From Pseudomonas furukawaii (GTDB lineage: Bacteria; Pseudomonadota; Gammaproteobacteria; Pseudomonadales; Pseudomonadaceae): DNA of 64,000 bases. Made by a program: the position numbers and the translations under genes. The notes under the pieces were generated by a model. That model did no database searches, was not told the origin of the DNA, and worked only from the letters and a program-made list of their open reading frames with translations. The stretch spans positions 1,984,001 through 2,048,000 of the forward strand of contig NZ_AP014862.1 in assembly GCF_002355475.1 (NCBI RefSeq). The letters run 5' to 3'. Positions 56,588-64,000 of the stretch are shown here, piece after piece (position 1 is the first letter of the stretch; the number at the start of each line of letters is the position of its first letter).

Positions 56588-57838
56588 ATGACAACAAGAG
56601 ACGACTGCCTGGCCCTCGATGCCCGTGATCCGCTCGCGGCCCTGCGCGAGGACTTCGCCCTGCCCGAAGGCCTGATCTACCTGGATGGAAACTCCCTGGG
56701 CGCACGCCCGAAGGCCGCGCTGGAACGTGCTCGCCAGGTGGTGGCCGAGGAGTGGGGCGATGGCCTGGTGGGCAGCTGGAACAGCGCGGGCTGGCGCGGC
56801 CTGCCGGAGCGGCTGGGCAACCAGCTGGCACGGCTGATAGGTGCGGGCGAGGACGAAGTGGTGGTCACCGACACCACCTCGATCAACCTCTTCAAGGTGC
56901 TGGTGGCCGCCCTGCGGGTGCAGGCCCTGCGCGATCCCTCGCGCAAGGTGATAGTCACCGAGCGCAGCAACTTCCCCACCGACATCTACATGGCCGAGGG
57001 GCTGGCCGACATGCTGCAGCAGGGTTACAGCCTGCGCCTCGTGGACAGCCCCGAGGCGCTGCCGGGCGCCCTGGGCTCCGACACGGCCGTGGTGCTGGTC
57101 ACCCAGGTCAACTACAAGACCGGCTACCTGCATGATATCGGCGCCCTCACCGCCCTGGCCCACGAGTGCGGTGCGCTGACCATCTGGGACCTCTGCCACT
57201 CCGCCGGCGCCGTGCCCATCGACCTCAAGGCGTCCGGCGCCGACTACGCCATCGGCTGCACCTACAAGTACCTCAACGGAGGCCCTGGCTCACCGGCATT
57301 CGTCTGGGTGTCTCCCGCCCTGCGTGAGCAGGTCTGGCAGCCCCTTTCCGGTTGGTGGGGCCATGCCCGCCAGTTCGGTATGGAGCCGCGCTACGAGCCG
57401 GCGCCGGGAATCGGCCGCTACCTCTGCGGCACCCAGCCGATCACGTCCCTGGCCATGGTGGAGTGTGGTCTTGCGACCTTTGCCCGGACCGATATGCAGG
57501 CCCTGCGCGAGAAGTCGCTCGCGCTGACCGACCTCTTCATCGAACAGGTGCAAGCCCGCTGCGGGCGACATCCGCTGACCCTGGTGACGCCACTGGAACA
57601 TGCCCGACGCGGCAGCCACGTGAGCTTCGAGCATCCCGAGGGTTACGCGGTGATCCAGGCCCTGATCGACCGGGGCGTCATCGGTGACTACCGCGAGCCC
57701 CGGATCATGCGCTTCGGCTTCACGCCGCTCTACACGCGCTTCACCGATGCCTGGGACGCCGCCCGGATCCTCGCCGAGGTGCTCGACGGCGAAACCTGGC
57801 GTGACGAACGCTTCCTGGCCCGCAAGCAGGTGACCTGA
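56588..57838 (+). CDS. kynU: Kynureninase
   Basis: 416 residues, PLP-dependent fold type [29 protein letters not shown] (the PLP Asp) and [16 protein letters not shown] with the Schiff-base Lys. It cleaves kynurenine to anthranilate and alanine. The anthranilate may feed the TCA cycle or quinolone signals. A perfect 9-bp hairpin follows at 57855-57876. Confidence 0.96.
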   Translation: MTTRDDCLALDARDPLAALREDFALPEGLIYLDGNSLGARPKAALERARQVVAEEWGDGLVGSWNSAGWRGLPERLGNQLARLIGAGEDEVVVTDTTSINLFKVLVAALRVQALRDPSRKVIVTERSNFPTDIYMAEGLADMLQQGYSLRLVDSPEALPGALGSDTAVVLVTQVNYKTGYLHDIGALTALAHECGALTIWDLCHSAGAVPIDLKASGADYAIGCTYKYLNGGPGSPAFVWVSPALREQVWQPLSGWWGHARQFGMEPRYEPAPGIGRYLCGTQPITSLAMVECGLATFARTDMQALREKSLALTDLFIEQVQARCGRHPLTLVTPLEHARRGSHVSFEHPEGYAVIQALIDRGVIGDYREPRIMRFGFTPLYTRFTDAWDAARILAEVLDGETWRDERFLARKQVT

Positions 57839-57854
57839 TCCCGCCGCCGCACCG

Positions 57855-57876
57855 GGGCACCGGCCTGCCGGTGCCC
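57855..57876 (+). promoter_or_regulatory. Hairpin between kynU and the porin gene
   Basis: Stem GGGCACCGG / CCGGTGCCC with a CCTG tetraloop, 17 nt after kynU. No T-run, so it may only reduce read-through into the porin and permease genes. Confidence 0.6.
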
Positions 57877-57908
57877 AGTCTCGACCCCATAACCACAACA
57901 AGAGGTTG

Positions 57909-59222
57909 ATGATGAAGCTGAAACGCCTTTCAGTGTCCCCGCTGTTGCTGCTCGCATGCGCAAGCCCCGGCCTGGTGGCCGAGGAGGCCACCCCGGGGTT
58001 CCGCGAGGACAGCCGACTGTTCCTCACCCAGCGCAATGTCTACTTCCACCGCAACCTGCTGAACAACCCCGGCGGGCAGAACTACCGCGAAGAATGGGCC
58101 CACGGGATGATGCTCGACTACCGTTCCGGGTACACCCGGGGCACGGTCGGCGTCGGGGTGGATGCCCATGCCTACCTGGGCCTCAAGCTGGACAGCAACC
58201 GCGCCCGTACCGGCACCGACCTGCTGCCCATGGGCTCCAGGGGGCGTCCCGAGGACGACTACTCCGAGCTGGGCGCGGCGGTGAAGCTTCGCGTGTCCCG
58301 CAGCGAGCTCAGGTATGGCAGCCAGGCGCCCATGAGCCCGGTGTTCGGCACCGGCAACGCCCGGCTCTTCGCCCCCATGGCCATCGGCTTCTCCCTTTCC
58401 AGCCAGGAGCGGGATGACCTGCTGCTGGACGCCGGCCACTTCACCTCGGGCAATGACGGCAATTCCACCAACAGCGATGGTGCCCTGAAAGCCCTGTACG
58501 CCCAGACCGAGACCCGTCGGGTGGACTACGCCGGGGCGAACTGGACGCCCGGGGAGAGCACCCGCCTCTCGGTCTACGCATCCCGCTTCGAGGACATCTG
58601 GCGGCAGTACTACGCCAGCGCCAGCCAACGCCTGGACCTGGACGACCTGCGCGCCCTGACCTTCGACCTCAACCTCTACCGCACCCTCGACCAGGGCCGC
58701 GCGAAGGCCGGAGCGATCGACAACACCACCGGCTCCCTGTCGGTCCGCTACAGCCAGGGGCCTCACGCCCTGACCCTCGCCCATCAACGGGTCCGGGGTG
58801 ACGAGCCGTTCGACTACCTGGGCTTCGACCGCCAGCCCGGAACCTCCATCTACCTCGCCAACTCCGTGCAGGTGCTGGACTTCAACGCACCCAACGAGCG
58901 CTCCTGGCAGCTGCGCTATGACCTCGATCTGGCGCCCTTCGGCGTCCCCGGCCTCTCCTTCATGACCCGCTATGTCAGGGGCGATCAGATCGACGACAGC
59001 CAACGCCGGGGCGGCAGCGCCTATCAGCGCTATGGCGAGGATGGCAAACGCTGGGAGCGCGACATCGAGCTGCGCTATGTGGTGCAGGCGGGGGCCGCCA
59101 AGGACCTGTCGATTCGCCTGCGCCAGGCGAGCATCCGCGCCTCTTCCCAGGTCAACCAGGCGGACACCGCCGACAACAACGAACTGCGGGTGATAGTCGA
59201 ATACCCGTTGCAGCTCCTCTGA
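57909..59222 (+). CDS. OprD-family outer-membrane porin
   Basis: 437 residues: signal peptide to about residue 25 (ending LVAEE), then FREDSRLFLTQRNVYFHRN and EEWAHGMMLDYRSGYTRG, the OprD start, and alternating beta strands to a hydrophobic terminal strand (ELRVIVEYPLQLL). OprD porins admit amino acids and aromatic acids. Its place between kynU and an amino acid permease suggests kynurenine or tryptophan entry, which is inferred. A TTG at 57906 is an alternative start. Confidence 0.88.
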   Translation: MMKLKRLSVSPLLLLACASPGLVAEEATPGFREDSRLFLTQRNVYFHRNLLNNPGGQNYREEWAHGMMLDYRSGYTRGTVGVGVDAHAYLGLKLDSNRARTGTDLLPMGSRGRPEDDYSELGAAVKLRVSRSELRYGSQAPMSPVFGTGNARLFAPMAIGFSLSSQERDDLLLDAGHFTSGNDGNSTNSDGALKALYAQTETRRVDYAGANWTPGESTRLSVYASRFEDIWRQYYASASQRLDLDDLRALTFDLNLYRTLDQGRAKAGAIDNTTGSLSVRYSQGPHALTLAHQRVRGDEPFDYLGFDRQPGTSIYLANSVQVLDFNAPNERSWQLRYDLDLAPFGVPGLSFMTRYVRGDQIDDSQRRGGSAYQRYGEDGKRWERDIELRYVVQAGAAKDLSIRLRQASIRASSQVNQADTADNNELRVIVEYPLQLL

Positions 59223-59259
59223 CGCCTGCCACAACGACAAGACCCCAAGAGGCAAGAGA

Positions 59260-60669
59260 ATGACCAACAAGACTGGATTCGCCGCGATCGCGGCACGGGA
59301 GCAGGGGCTCAAGCGCCAGCTCACTTCGGCGCAGATGAGCATGATCGCCATCGGCGGCGCCATCGGCACCGGGCTGTTCATGGGCAGCAGCTTCGCCATC
59401 GGCTTCGCGGGGCCGGGCGTGCTCATCAGCTACGCCGTGGGCGCGCTCATCGCGCTGCTGCTGATGGGCTGCCTGGCGGAAATGACCGTCGCCCATCCCA
59501 CCTCGGGCTCCTTCGGTGCCTATGCCGAGTACTACGTGGGCCCGCTGGCCGGTTTCCTCGTGCGCTACGCCTACTGGGCGGCCATCGTCCTGGCGGTGGG
59601 TACCGAGGTCACCGCCATCTCCCTGTACATGAAGTACTGGTTCCCGGATGTGGCCGGCTGGGTGTGGATCCTGCTGTTCTCCTCGGCGCTGATCCTCTCC
59701 AACGCGATCAGCGTCAAGGCGTTCGGGCACTTCGAGTACTGGTTCTCCGCCATCAAGATCAGCGCGATCCTCGCCTTCATCCTGCTGGGCGCCTGGCTGG
59801 TGTTCGGCGGCGCGAACCCCGAGTACGGCTTCCACCATTACGTGGCGCACGACGGCTTCCTGCCCAACGGCCTCTCGGGCGTCTGGGTGGCGGTGATCAT
59901 CGCCATCTTCAGCTACCTCAGCATCGAGATGATCGCCGTCGCGGCCGGTGAGGCCGAAGAACCGGAAGTGGCCGTGAAGAAGGCCTTCCGCGTGACCATG
60001 ATCCGGCTGGTGGTGTTCTACATCCTGACCCTGGCGCTGATCCTCGCCATGGTGCCCTGGGACCAGTCGGGCAAGGGTGCCCAGAGCCCCTTCGTCAGCG
60101 TGATGCAGCAGGTGGGCATCCCCGGCGCCACCGGCATGATCAACTTCGTGATCCTCGTGGCGGCGCTTTCCGCCATGAACAGCCAGCTCTACACCACCAC
60201 GCGGATGATGTTCAGCCTGTCCCGCGCCGGTCATGCGCCCCGGGCCATGGGACGCCTGAGCGATTCGGGCATCCCCTTGAATGCCCTCGCGCTGTCTTGC
60301 ACCGGCATCGCCCTGGCCACCCTGGTCAACCTGGCCTTCCCCGAGGAGTCCTTCATGCTGATGATGGCCATCTCCATCTTCGGTGCGCTATTCGCCTGGA
60401 TGATGATCTTCCTCACCCACTATCGCTTTCGACGCTATCACCAGCGCCGGGGCGGGCTGGCGCTGTCCTTCCGCATGTGGGGCTTTCCCTATGCGACCCT
60501 GCTGGGCCTCTTCCTGATGCTGGCGATCCTGGTGACCACCGCTTTCGTGCCGGCCTTCCGCATGACCCTGGTGTTCGGCGTGCCTTTCCTGGCGGGACTG
60601 GCGCTGGCTTACCAACTGTACTTGCGCCCCCGGGAGAGAGTGGCCGCCGGGAAGGAACAGGGAGCCTGA
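59260..60669 (+). CDS. Amino acid permease (AAT/GABA-permease type, APC superfamily)
   Basis: 469 residues with 12 hydrophobic helices. It has QMSMIAIGGAIGTGLFMGSS in helix 1, GSFGAYAEYYVGPLAGF and VAAGEAEEPEVAVKKAFRVT, all typical of the AAT family. I recall an amino acid permease in the P. aeruginosa kyn operon too. The substrate is probably an aromatic amino acid such as kynurenine. It lies 37 nt after the porin gene. Confidence 0.9.
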   Translation: MTNKTGFAAIAAREQGLKRQLTSAQMSMIAIGGAIGTGLFMGSSFAIGFAGPGVLISYAVGALIALLLMGCLAEMTVAHPTSGSFGAYAEYYVGPLAGFLVRYAYWAAIVLAVGTEVTAISLYMKYWFPDVAGWVWILLFSSALILSNAISVKAFGHFEYWFSAIKISAILAFILLGAWLVFGGANPEYGFHHYVAHDGFLPNGLSGVWVAVIIAIFSYLSIEMIAVAAGEAEEPEVAVKKAFRVTMIRLVVFYILTLALILAMVPWDQSGKGAQSPFVSVMQQVGIPGATGMINFVILVAALSAMNSQLYTTTRMMFSLSRAGHAPRAMGRLSDSGIPLNALALSCTGIALATLVNLAFPEESFMLMMAISIFGALFAWMMIFLTHYRFRRYHQRRGGLALSFRMWGFPYATLLGLFLMLAILVTTAFVPAFRMTLVFGVPFLAGLALAYQLYLRPRERVAAGKEQGA

Positions 60670-60833
60670 GCATCGAGCCCGCGCTGTCGGGCCCGGGCCA
60701 GGCCCCGAGCGGGTGGTGTCAGGTGCGAATGCATGCGCAGGAACAGGGACGTTCCTGACAGGACAACCAGCCGCGGGCTCGTGGCAAGGCAAGCAGACTG
60801 CGAGGTCCACCACTTACAGGGAAGGACAACGCA

Positions 60834-61838
60834 ATGGACCTTGTGCAGGAAGCCTTGCCGGTCGTCATCTACCAGCGGGAAGGGGAAAGCGTCACCGAGG
60901 TGCGCCTCGAGGGCGGGACGGTTTGGTTGACCCAGCGCCAGATGGCGGAGTTGTTCGACACCAGTTCCGATAATGTCGGCTTGCACCTCAAGAACATCTA
61001 CGGGACTGGAGAACTGGAGGAGTCGACAACTACCGAGGATTACTCGGTAGTTCAGCGGGAGGGCCGCAGGCAGGTGACCCGAGTGATCAGGCACTACAAC
61101 CTGGATGCAATCATTTCCGTCGGTTATCGCGTCAACTCCAGGCAGGGCACCCACTTCCGCATCTGGGCCAATCGCGTACTGAGGGACCACCTGGTACGCG
61201 GCTACAGCCTCAACCAGCGGCGCCTGGAGGCCCAGCAGGAGCGGATCGGGCAGTTGCAGAAGACCCTCACGCTGTTCCGCGAAGGGCTGATCGACCAGGC
61301 CGGCCTGACCGAAGCGCGCGGGCTGGTCAGTGTCATCACTGGCTACGCGCGGACCTTCGTACTGCTGAACCAGTTCGACAGCGAGCGGCTAGGGCGTGAC
61401 GGATTCGCCGAGAACATCCGCTACCTGATCGACCCGGCCGATGCCTTCGAGGGAATCGCGGCGCTCAAGGCGGACCTGATGGCGAAAGGGGAGGCCAGCG
61501 ATTTGTTCGGGCGGCCGAAGGATGAGAGTTTCGAGGGTTTGCTGGGGAACATCGTCCAGTCCTTTGACGGACAATTCCTCTACCCGAGCATCGAGGAACA
61601 GGCGGCGAACCTGCTTTACCTGGTGATCAAGAACCACCCGTTCACCGACGGCAACAAGCGCATCGGCGCCTTCCTCTTCATCTGGTTCCTGCGGCGCAAC
61701 CGGCACCATCTGAAGTCGGATGGTGAGCTGAAGATCAACGACAACGCCCTGGCCGCCATTGCGCTGCTGGTGGCCCAGAGCGATCCCCGGCAGAAGGACC
61801 TGATGGTCCATCTGGTCATGAACCTGATCCTGGGCTGA
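60834..61838 (+). CDS. RhuM-Doc fusion protein (Fic/DOC superfamily)
   Basis: 334 residues. Residues 1-125 match the virulence-protein RhuM family (VWLTQRQMAELFDTSSDNVGLHLKNI, VGYRVNSRQGTHFRIWANRVLRDHL), which looks DNA-binding. After a helical linker, residues about 200-330 form a Fic/Doc domain with HPFTDGNKRIG at 268-278. Lys replaces the second Gly of the Fic motif HPFxxGNGR, as in Doc, which phosphorylates rather than AMPylates its target. No antitoxin gene is adjacent. It has its own SD (GGGAAGGAC) and terminator. Confidence 0.87.
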   Translation: MDLVQEALPVVIYQREGESVTEVRLEGGTVWLTQRQMAELFDTSSDNVGLHLKNIYGTGELEESTTTEDYSVVQREGRRQVTRVIRHYNLDAIISVGYRVNSRQGTHFRIWANRVLRDHLVRGYSLNQRRLEAQQERIGQLQKTLTLFREGLIDQAGLTEARGLVSVITGYARTFVLLNQFDSERLGRDGFAENIRYLIDPADAFEGIAALKADLMAKGEASDLFGRPKDESFEGLLGNIVQSFDGQFLYPSIEEQAANLLYLVIKNHPFTDGNKRIGAFLFIWFLRRNRHHLKSDGELKINDNALAAIALLVAQSDPRQKDLMVHLVMNLILG

Positions 61839-61855
61839 TCCAGGGCGGGATCCAG

Positions 61856-61883
61856 AAAGGCCCCGAGGGGCCTTTCGTTTTTT
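61856..61883 (+). terminator. Rho-independent terminator of the RhuM-Doc gene
   Basis: Stem AAAGGCCC / GGGCCTTT around CGAG, followed by CGTTTTTT. It lies between two convergent genes and ends 7 nt before the aer stop codon. Confidence 0.88.
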
Positions 61884-61889
61884 CCGGGG

Positions 61890-63455
61890 TCAGCGATTGA
61901 ACCGATCGACCAGGGAGTATTGCCCCTGGGCGGTGTGGGTCAGTTCCTCGCTGAGCAGGGCCGTGCGCTGGGCTTCTCCGGAGGTCTGGTCGGCCAGTTG
62001 GGCGATGCTGCTGATGCTCTGGTTGATCTGCTCGGCCACCGCGCTCTGTTCCTCGGTGGCGGCGGCGATCTGGTCCGCCATGTCGGTGATCCTGGCCACG
62101 GCCTCGCTGATGCCCACCAGTGCGTTATCGGCCTGGAGTACGCGCTCGACGCCTTCGTCGGCCTGGCGACGGCCGTTCTCCATGGTGAGCACGGCTTCGT
62201 CCGCGGTCCTCTGCAGCTGGGCGATCAGCTGGTGGATCTGCCCGGTGGACTCGGCGGTGCGCTGGGCCAGTTGGCGAACCTCGTCGGCCACTACCGCAAA
62301 ACCACGGCCCATCTCGCCCGCCCGTGCGGCTTCGATTGCCGCGTTCAGCGCGAGCAGGTTGGTCTGGTCGGCAATGCCCTTGATGACGTCCACCACGCCG
62401 CCGATTTCGTTGCTGTCCTGGGCCAGTCGGGTGACGGTCTCGCCGGTCTCGCCCACGGAGCGGGACAGGCGTTCGATGGCCTCGCGGGTTTCCGCTGCGA
62501 TCTGGCGGCCCTGGCCGGTGAGGCGGTTCGCCTCCTGGGTGGCGTCGGCGGTGCGCTGCACATTGTTCGCCACTTCCTGGGTGGTGGCGGCCATCTGGTT
62601 GACCGCAGTGGCGACCTGCTCGGTCTCCACGCGCTGGCGCTCCAGCCCTTCGGAGCTGTTGTGGGCCAGGGTATCGGCCTGGCGTGCCTGCTGGGTCAGG
62701 TGCTCGGCGGTGTCCTGCAGCCGGGTCAGGCAGGTCTTCAGGCGGGCTTCCTGGCTGAGCATGGCCATTTCCAGCCGTCCCTGGACGCCACGGCTGTCGG
62801 TGTACATCTGTGCGATCAGCGGGTCCGAGGTGGTCTGTTCGGCGAGGTGCAGCAGGCGCTTGATGCCCCGGTTCTGCCAAGCCAGGCCCACCAGGCCCAG
62901 GGGGACCGAGAGCAGGGCGGCCAGCAGGAAGCCCCAATGGGAGTTGAGCCAGACGCCGATGAGGAAGGCGATCTGGCTGATGAGGATGAACGGCAGCCAG
63001 TCCTGCAACACCGGCAACCACTTGTCCCGATTGGGAATGGCGGCCTTGCCGGCATTCAAGCGCTTGTAGAGTGCTTCGGCGCGACGCACCTGTTCGGCGG
63101 TGGGTTTGATCCGCACCGACTCGTAGCCGACGATCTGGCTGCCTTCGAAGATGGGCGTGACGTAGGCATTGACCCAGTAGTGATCACCGTTCTTGCAGCG
63201 GTTCTTCACGATGCCCATCCACGGGCGGCCTTGCTTGAGGGTGCTCCACATGTGCCCGAAAACGGCCGGGGGGACATCGGGGTGACGCACGAGGTTGTGG
63301 GGCGACCGAATCAGTTCTTCACGGCTGTAGCCGCTGATTTCCACGAAGGCCTCGTTGCAATAGGTGATGATGCCCTTGCTGTCCGTGGTGGAGATCAGAC
63401 GCTGTTCGGTGGGGAAGCTGCGTTCCCGTTGGGTGATCGGTTGGTTGTTTCTCAT
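61890..63455 (-). CDS. aer: Aer, PAS-containing energy-taxis receptor
   Basis: 521 residues: N-terminal PAS domain (about 15-120, [50 protein letters not shown]) that binds FAD in Aer, a hydrophobic hairpin (about 150-190) with no periplasmic domain, and a methyl-accepting signalling domain with [31 protein letters not shown]. It reports redox or oxygen state to CheA. ATG 63455 has GGAAGGACACC before it. It sits next to acnA, as I remember for P. aeruginosa. Confidence 0.92.
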   Translation of the reverse strand: MRNNQPITQRERSFPTEQRLISTTDSKGIITYCNEAFVEISGYSREELIRSPHNLVRHPDVPPAVFGHMWSTLKQGRPWMGIVKNRCKNGDHYWVNAYVTPIFEGSQIVGYESVRIKPTAEQVRRAEALYKRLNAGKAAIPNRDKWLPVLQDWLPFILISQIAFLIGVWLNSHWGFLLAALLSVPLGLVGLAWQNRGIKRLLHLAEQTTSDPLIAQMYTDSRGVQGRLEMAMLSQEARLKTCLTRLQDTAEHLTQQARQADTLAHNSSEGLERQRVETEQVATAVNQMAATTQEVANNVQRTADATQEANRLTGQGRQIAAETREAIERLSRSVGETGETVTRLAQDSNEIGGVVDVIKGIADQTNLLALNAAIEAARAGEMGRGFAVVADEVRQLAQRTAESTGQIHQLIAQLQRTADEAVLTMENGRRQADEGVERVLQADNALVGISEAVARITDMADQIAAATEEQSAVAEQINQSISSIAQLADQTSGEAQRTALLSEELTHTAQGQYSLVDRFNR

Positions 63456-63535
63456 GGTGTCCTTCCGCAAGGCTTACAGCATCTATCGGCATCCAGGCCA
63501 CAAGGTTGAGCCCTTTTTCGGGGCGCTAGTCTAAT

Positions 63536-63549
63536 CGGAATCGATTCCG
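63536..63549. promoter_or_regulatory. 14-bp palindrome upstream of aer
   Basis: CGGAATCGATTCCG, perfect, 81 nt upstream of the aer start codon in the 279-nt aer/acnA gap. It does not match the Anr consensus. The rest of the gap shows no gene. Confidence 0.35.
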
Positions 63550-63691
63550 CACGGTTTATGGCTTTTTGCCTTCGGACACTGGCTGGGCGGCCTGTACCCC
63601 GGTGAGCCCGGGGAACCACGTCCTGGGGACCGTGCCATGGGGCACCGGTTCTGCTCGTGACGATGGAGATTCGGCGGGGATGCCCCTTCCG

Positions 63692-63716
63692 GGAGCCCGG
63701 AGCGAGTCCGGGCTCC
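63692..63716 (-). terminator. Hairpin downstream of acnA
   Basis: Perfect 10-bp stem GGAGCCCGGA / TCCGGGCTCC with a 5-nt loop, 19 nt after the acnA stop. No T-run, so termination efficiency is uncertain. Confidence 0.55.
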
Positions 63717-63734
63717 ACGGACATGGACGCCTGA

Positions 63735-64000
63735 TCAGGGGCTCAGCAATTGCCGCAGGACGTAGTGCAGGATGCCGCCGGCCTTGAAGTATTCCACTTC
63801 GTTCAGGGTGTCGATGCGGCAGAGCAGGCGAGCCTGATCGCGGGAGCCATCCTGGCGGCTGATTTCCAGGGTCAGTTCCATCTGCGGTTTGAGGTTCGCG
63901 CCATCGAGCCCAAGGATCGCCAGGGTTTCCTGGCCTGTGAGGTTGAGGGTCTTGCGGTCGTCGCCATCCCTGAACTGCAGGGGCAGCACCCCCATTCCCA
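63735..64000 (-). CDS. acnA: Aconitate hydratase A, C-terminal end (partial)
   Basis: The last 88 codons of a minus-strand gene that continues beyond the right edge: MGVLPLQFRDGDDRKTLNLTGQETLAILGLDG...VEYFKAGGILHYVLRQLL. GVLPLQF and the YFKAGGILxYVLR ending are characteristic of AcnA swivelling domain IV. The catalytic Fe-S part is outside the window. Confidence 0.93.
   Translation of the reverse strand, partial: GMGVLPLQFRDGDDRKTLNLTGQETLAILGLDGANLKPQMELTLEISRQDGSRDQARLLCRIDTLNEVEYFKAGGILHYVLRQLLSP

Overview
The window reads as a chromosomal segment of a Pseudomonas-group gammaproteobacterium. It is uniformly GC-rich, and it carries two tandem cbb3 oxidase operons next to the ccoGHIS maturation genes, hemN and anr. 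As I remember it, this is the PAO1 order apt-anr-hemN-cco-aer-acnA. It also holds Pseudomonas-style REP elements and the gcl-hyi-glxR-ttuD-pykF glyoxylate operon. There are no rRNA or tRNA genes, prophage or CRISPR arrays. Coding density is high and most genes have ordinary Shine-Dalgarno sites.

Left part (1-20 kb): the end of a LysR regulator, a small cold-shock protein, a cytochrome c, an orphan PilU-like ATPase, and a short-chain dehydrogenase beside an internally deleted LysR gene. The dehydrogenase stop codon lies inside a 100-bp tandem REP repeat. An IclR-hutG-gltS locus for formimino-glutamate/glutamate use follows. Then come MdaB, a monooxygenase, an Atm1-type ABC exporter, an epoxide-hydrolase-like protein, a LysR-controlled monooxygenase/PfpI pair, a decayed IS21 element, a MarR-DHA2 efflux pair and a FimV-family polar landmark protein.

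20-29 kb: a minus-strand glyoxylate operon (gcl, hyi, glxR, ttuD, pykF, then a urea transporter) diverges from a GlcG-like gene. Two TGTATACA palindromes in the shared promoter region look like GntR-type operators. The pathway converts glyoxylate through tartronate semialdehyde and glycerate to pyruvate, and the urea transporter fits allantoin or ureide breakdown.

29-38 kb: the most unusual region. Four overlapping minus-strand genes encode a soluble PAS histidine kinase, a REC-HD-GYP protein whose HD dyad is replaced by YN, a REC-coiled-coil protein, and a 1913-residue membrane protein. The last contains PAS and GAF domains, a complete LOV photosensor (GRNCRFLQG), intact GGDEF with an I-site, intact EAL and a C-terminal REC. 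The three REC domains resemble each other. I infer a light-sensing, branched phosphotransfer system that acts on cyclic di-GMP.

38-55 kb: the microaerobic respiration block, with apt, anr, a coiled-coil protein, hemN, a TauE/UreH-like membrane protein, ccoS, ccoI, ccoH, ccoG, ccoPQON copy 1 and ccoPQON copy 2. Consensus Anr boxes lie upstream of hemN and of the distal cco operon but not of the proximal one. This matches the known split between a constitutive and an Anr-induced cbb3 oxidase.

55-64 kb: a kynurenine catabolism cluster (Lrp-type kynR, kynB, kynU, an OprD-type porin and an amino acid permease), a RhuM-Doc fusion protein, the Aer energy-taxis receptor and the C-terminal end of acnA.
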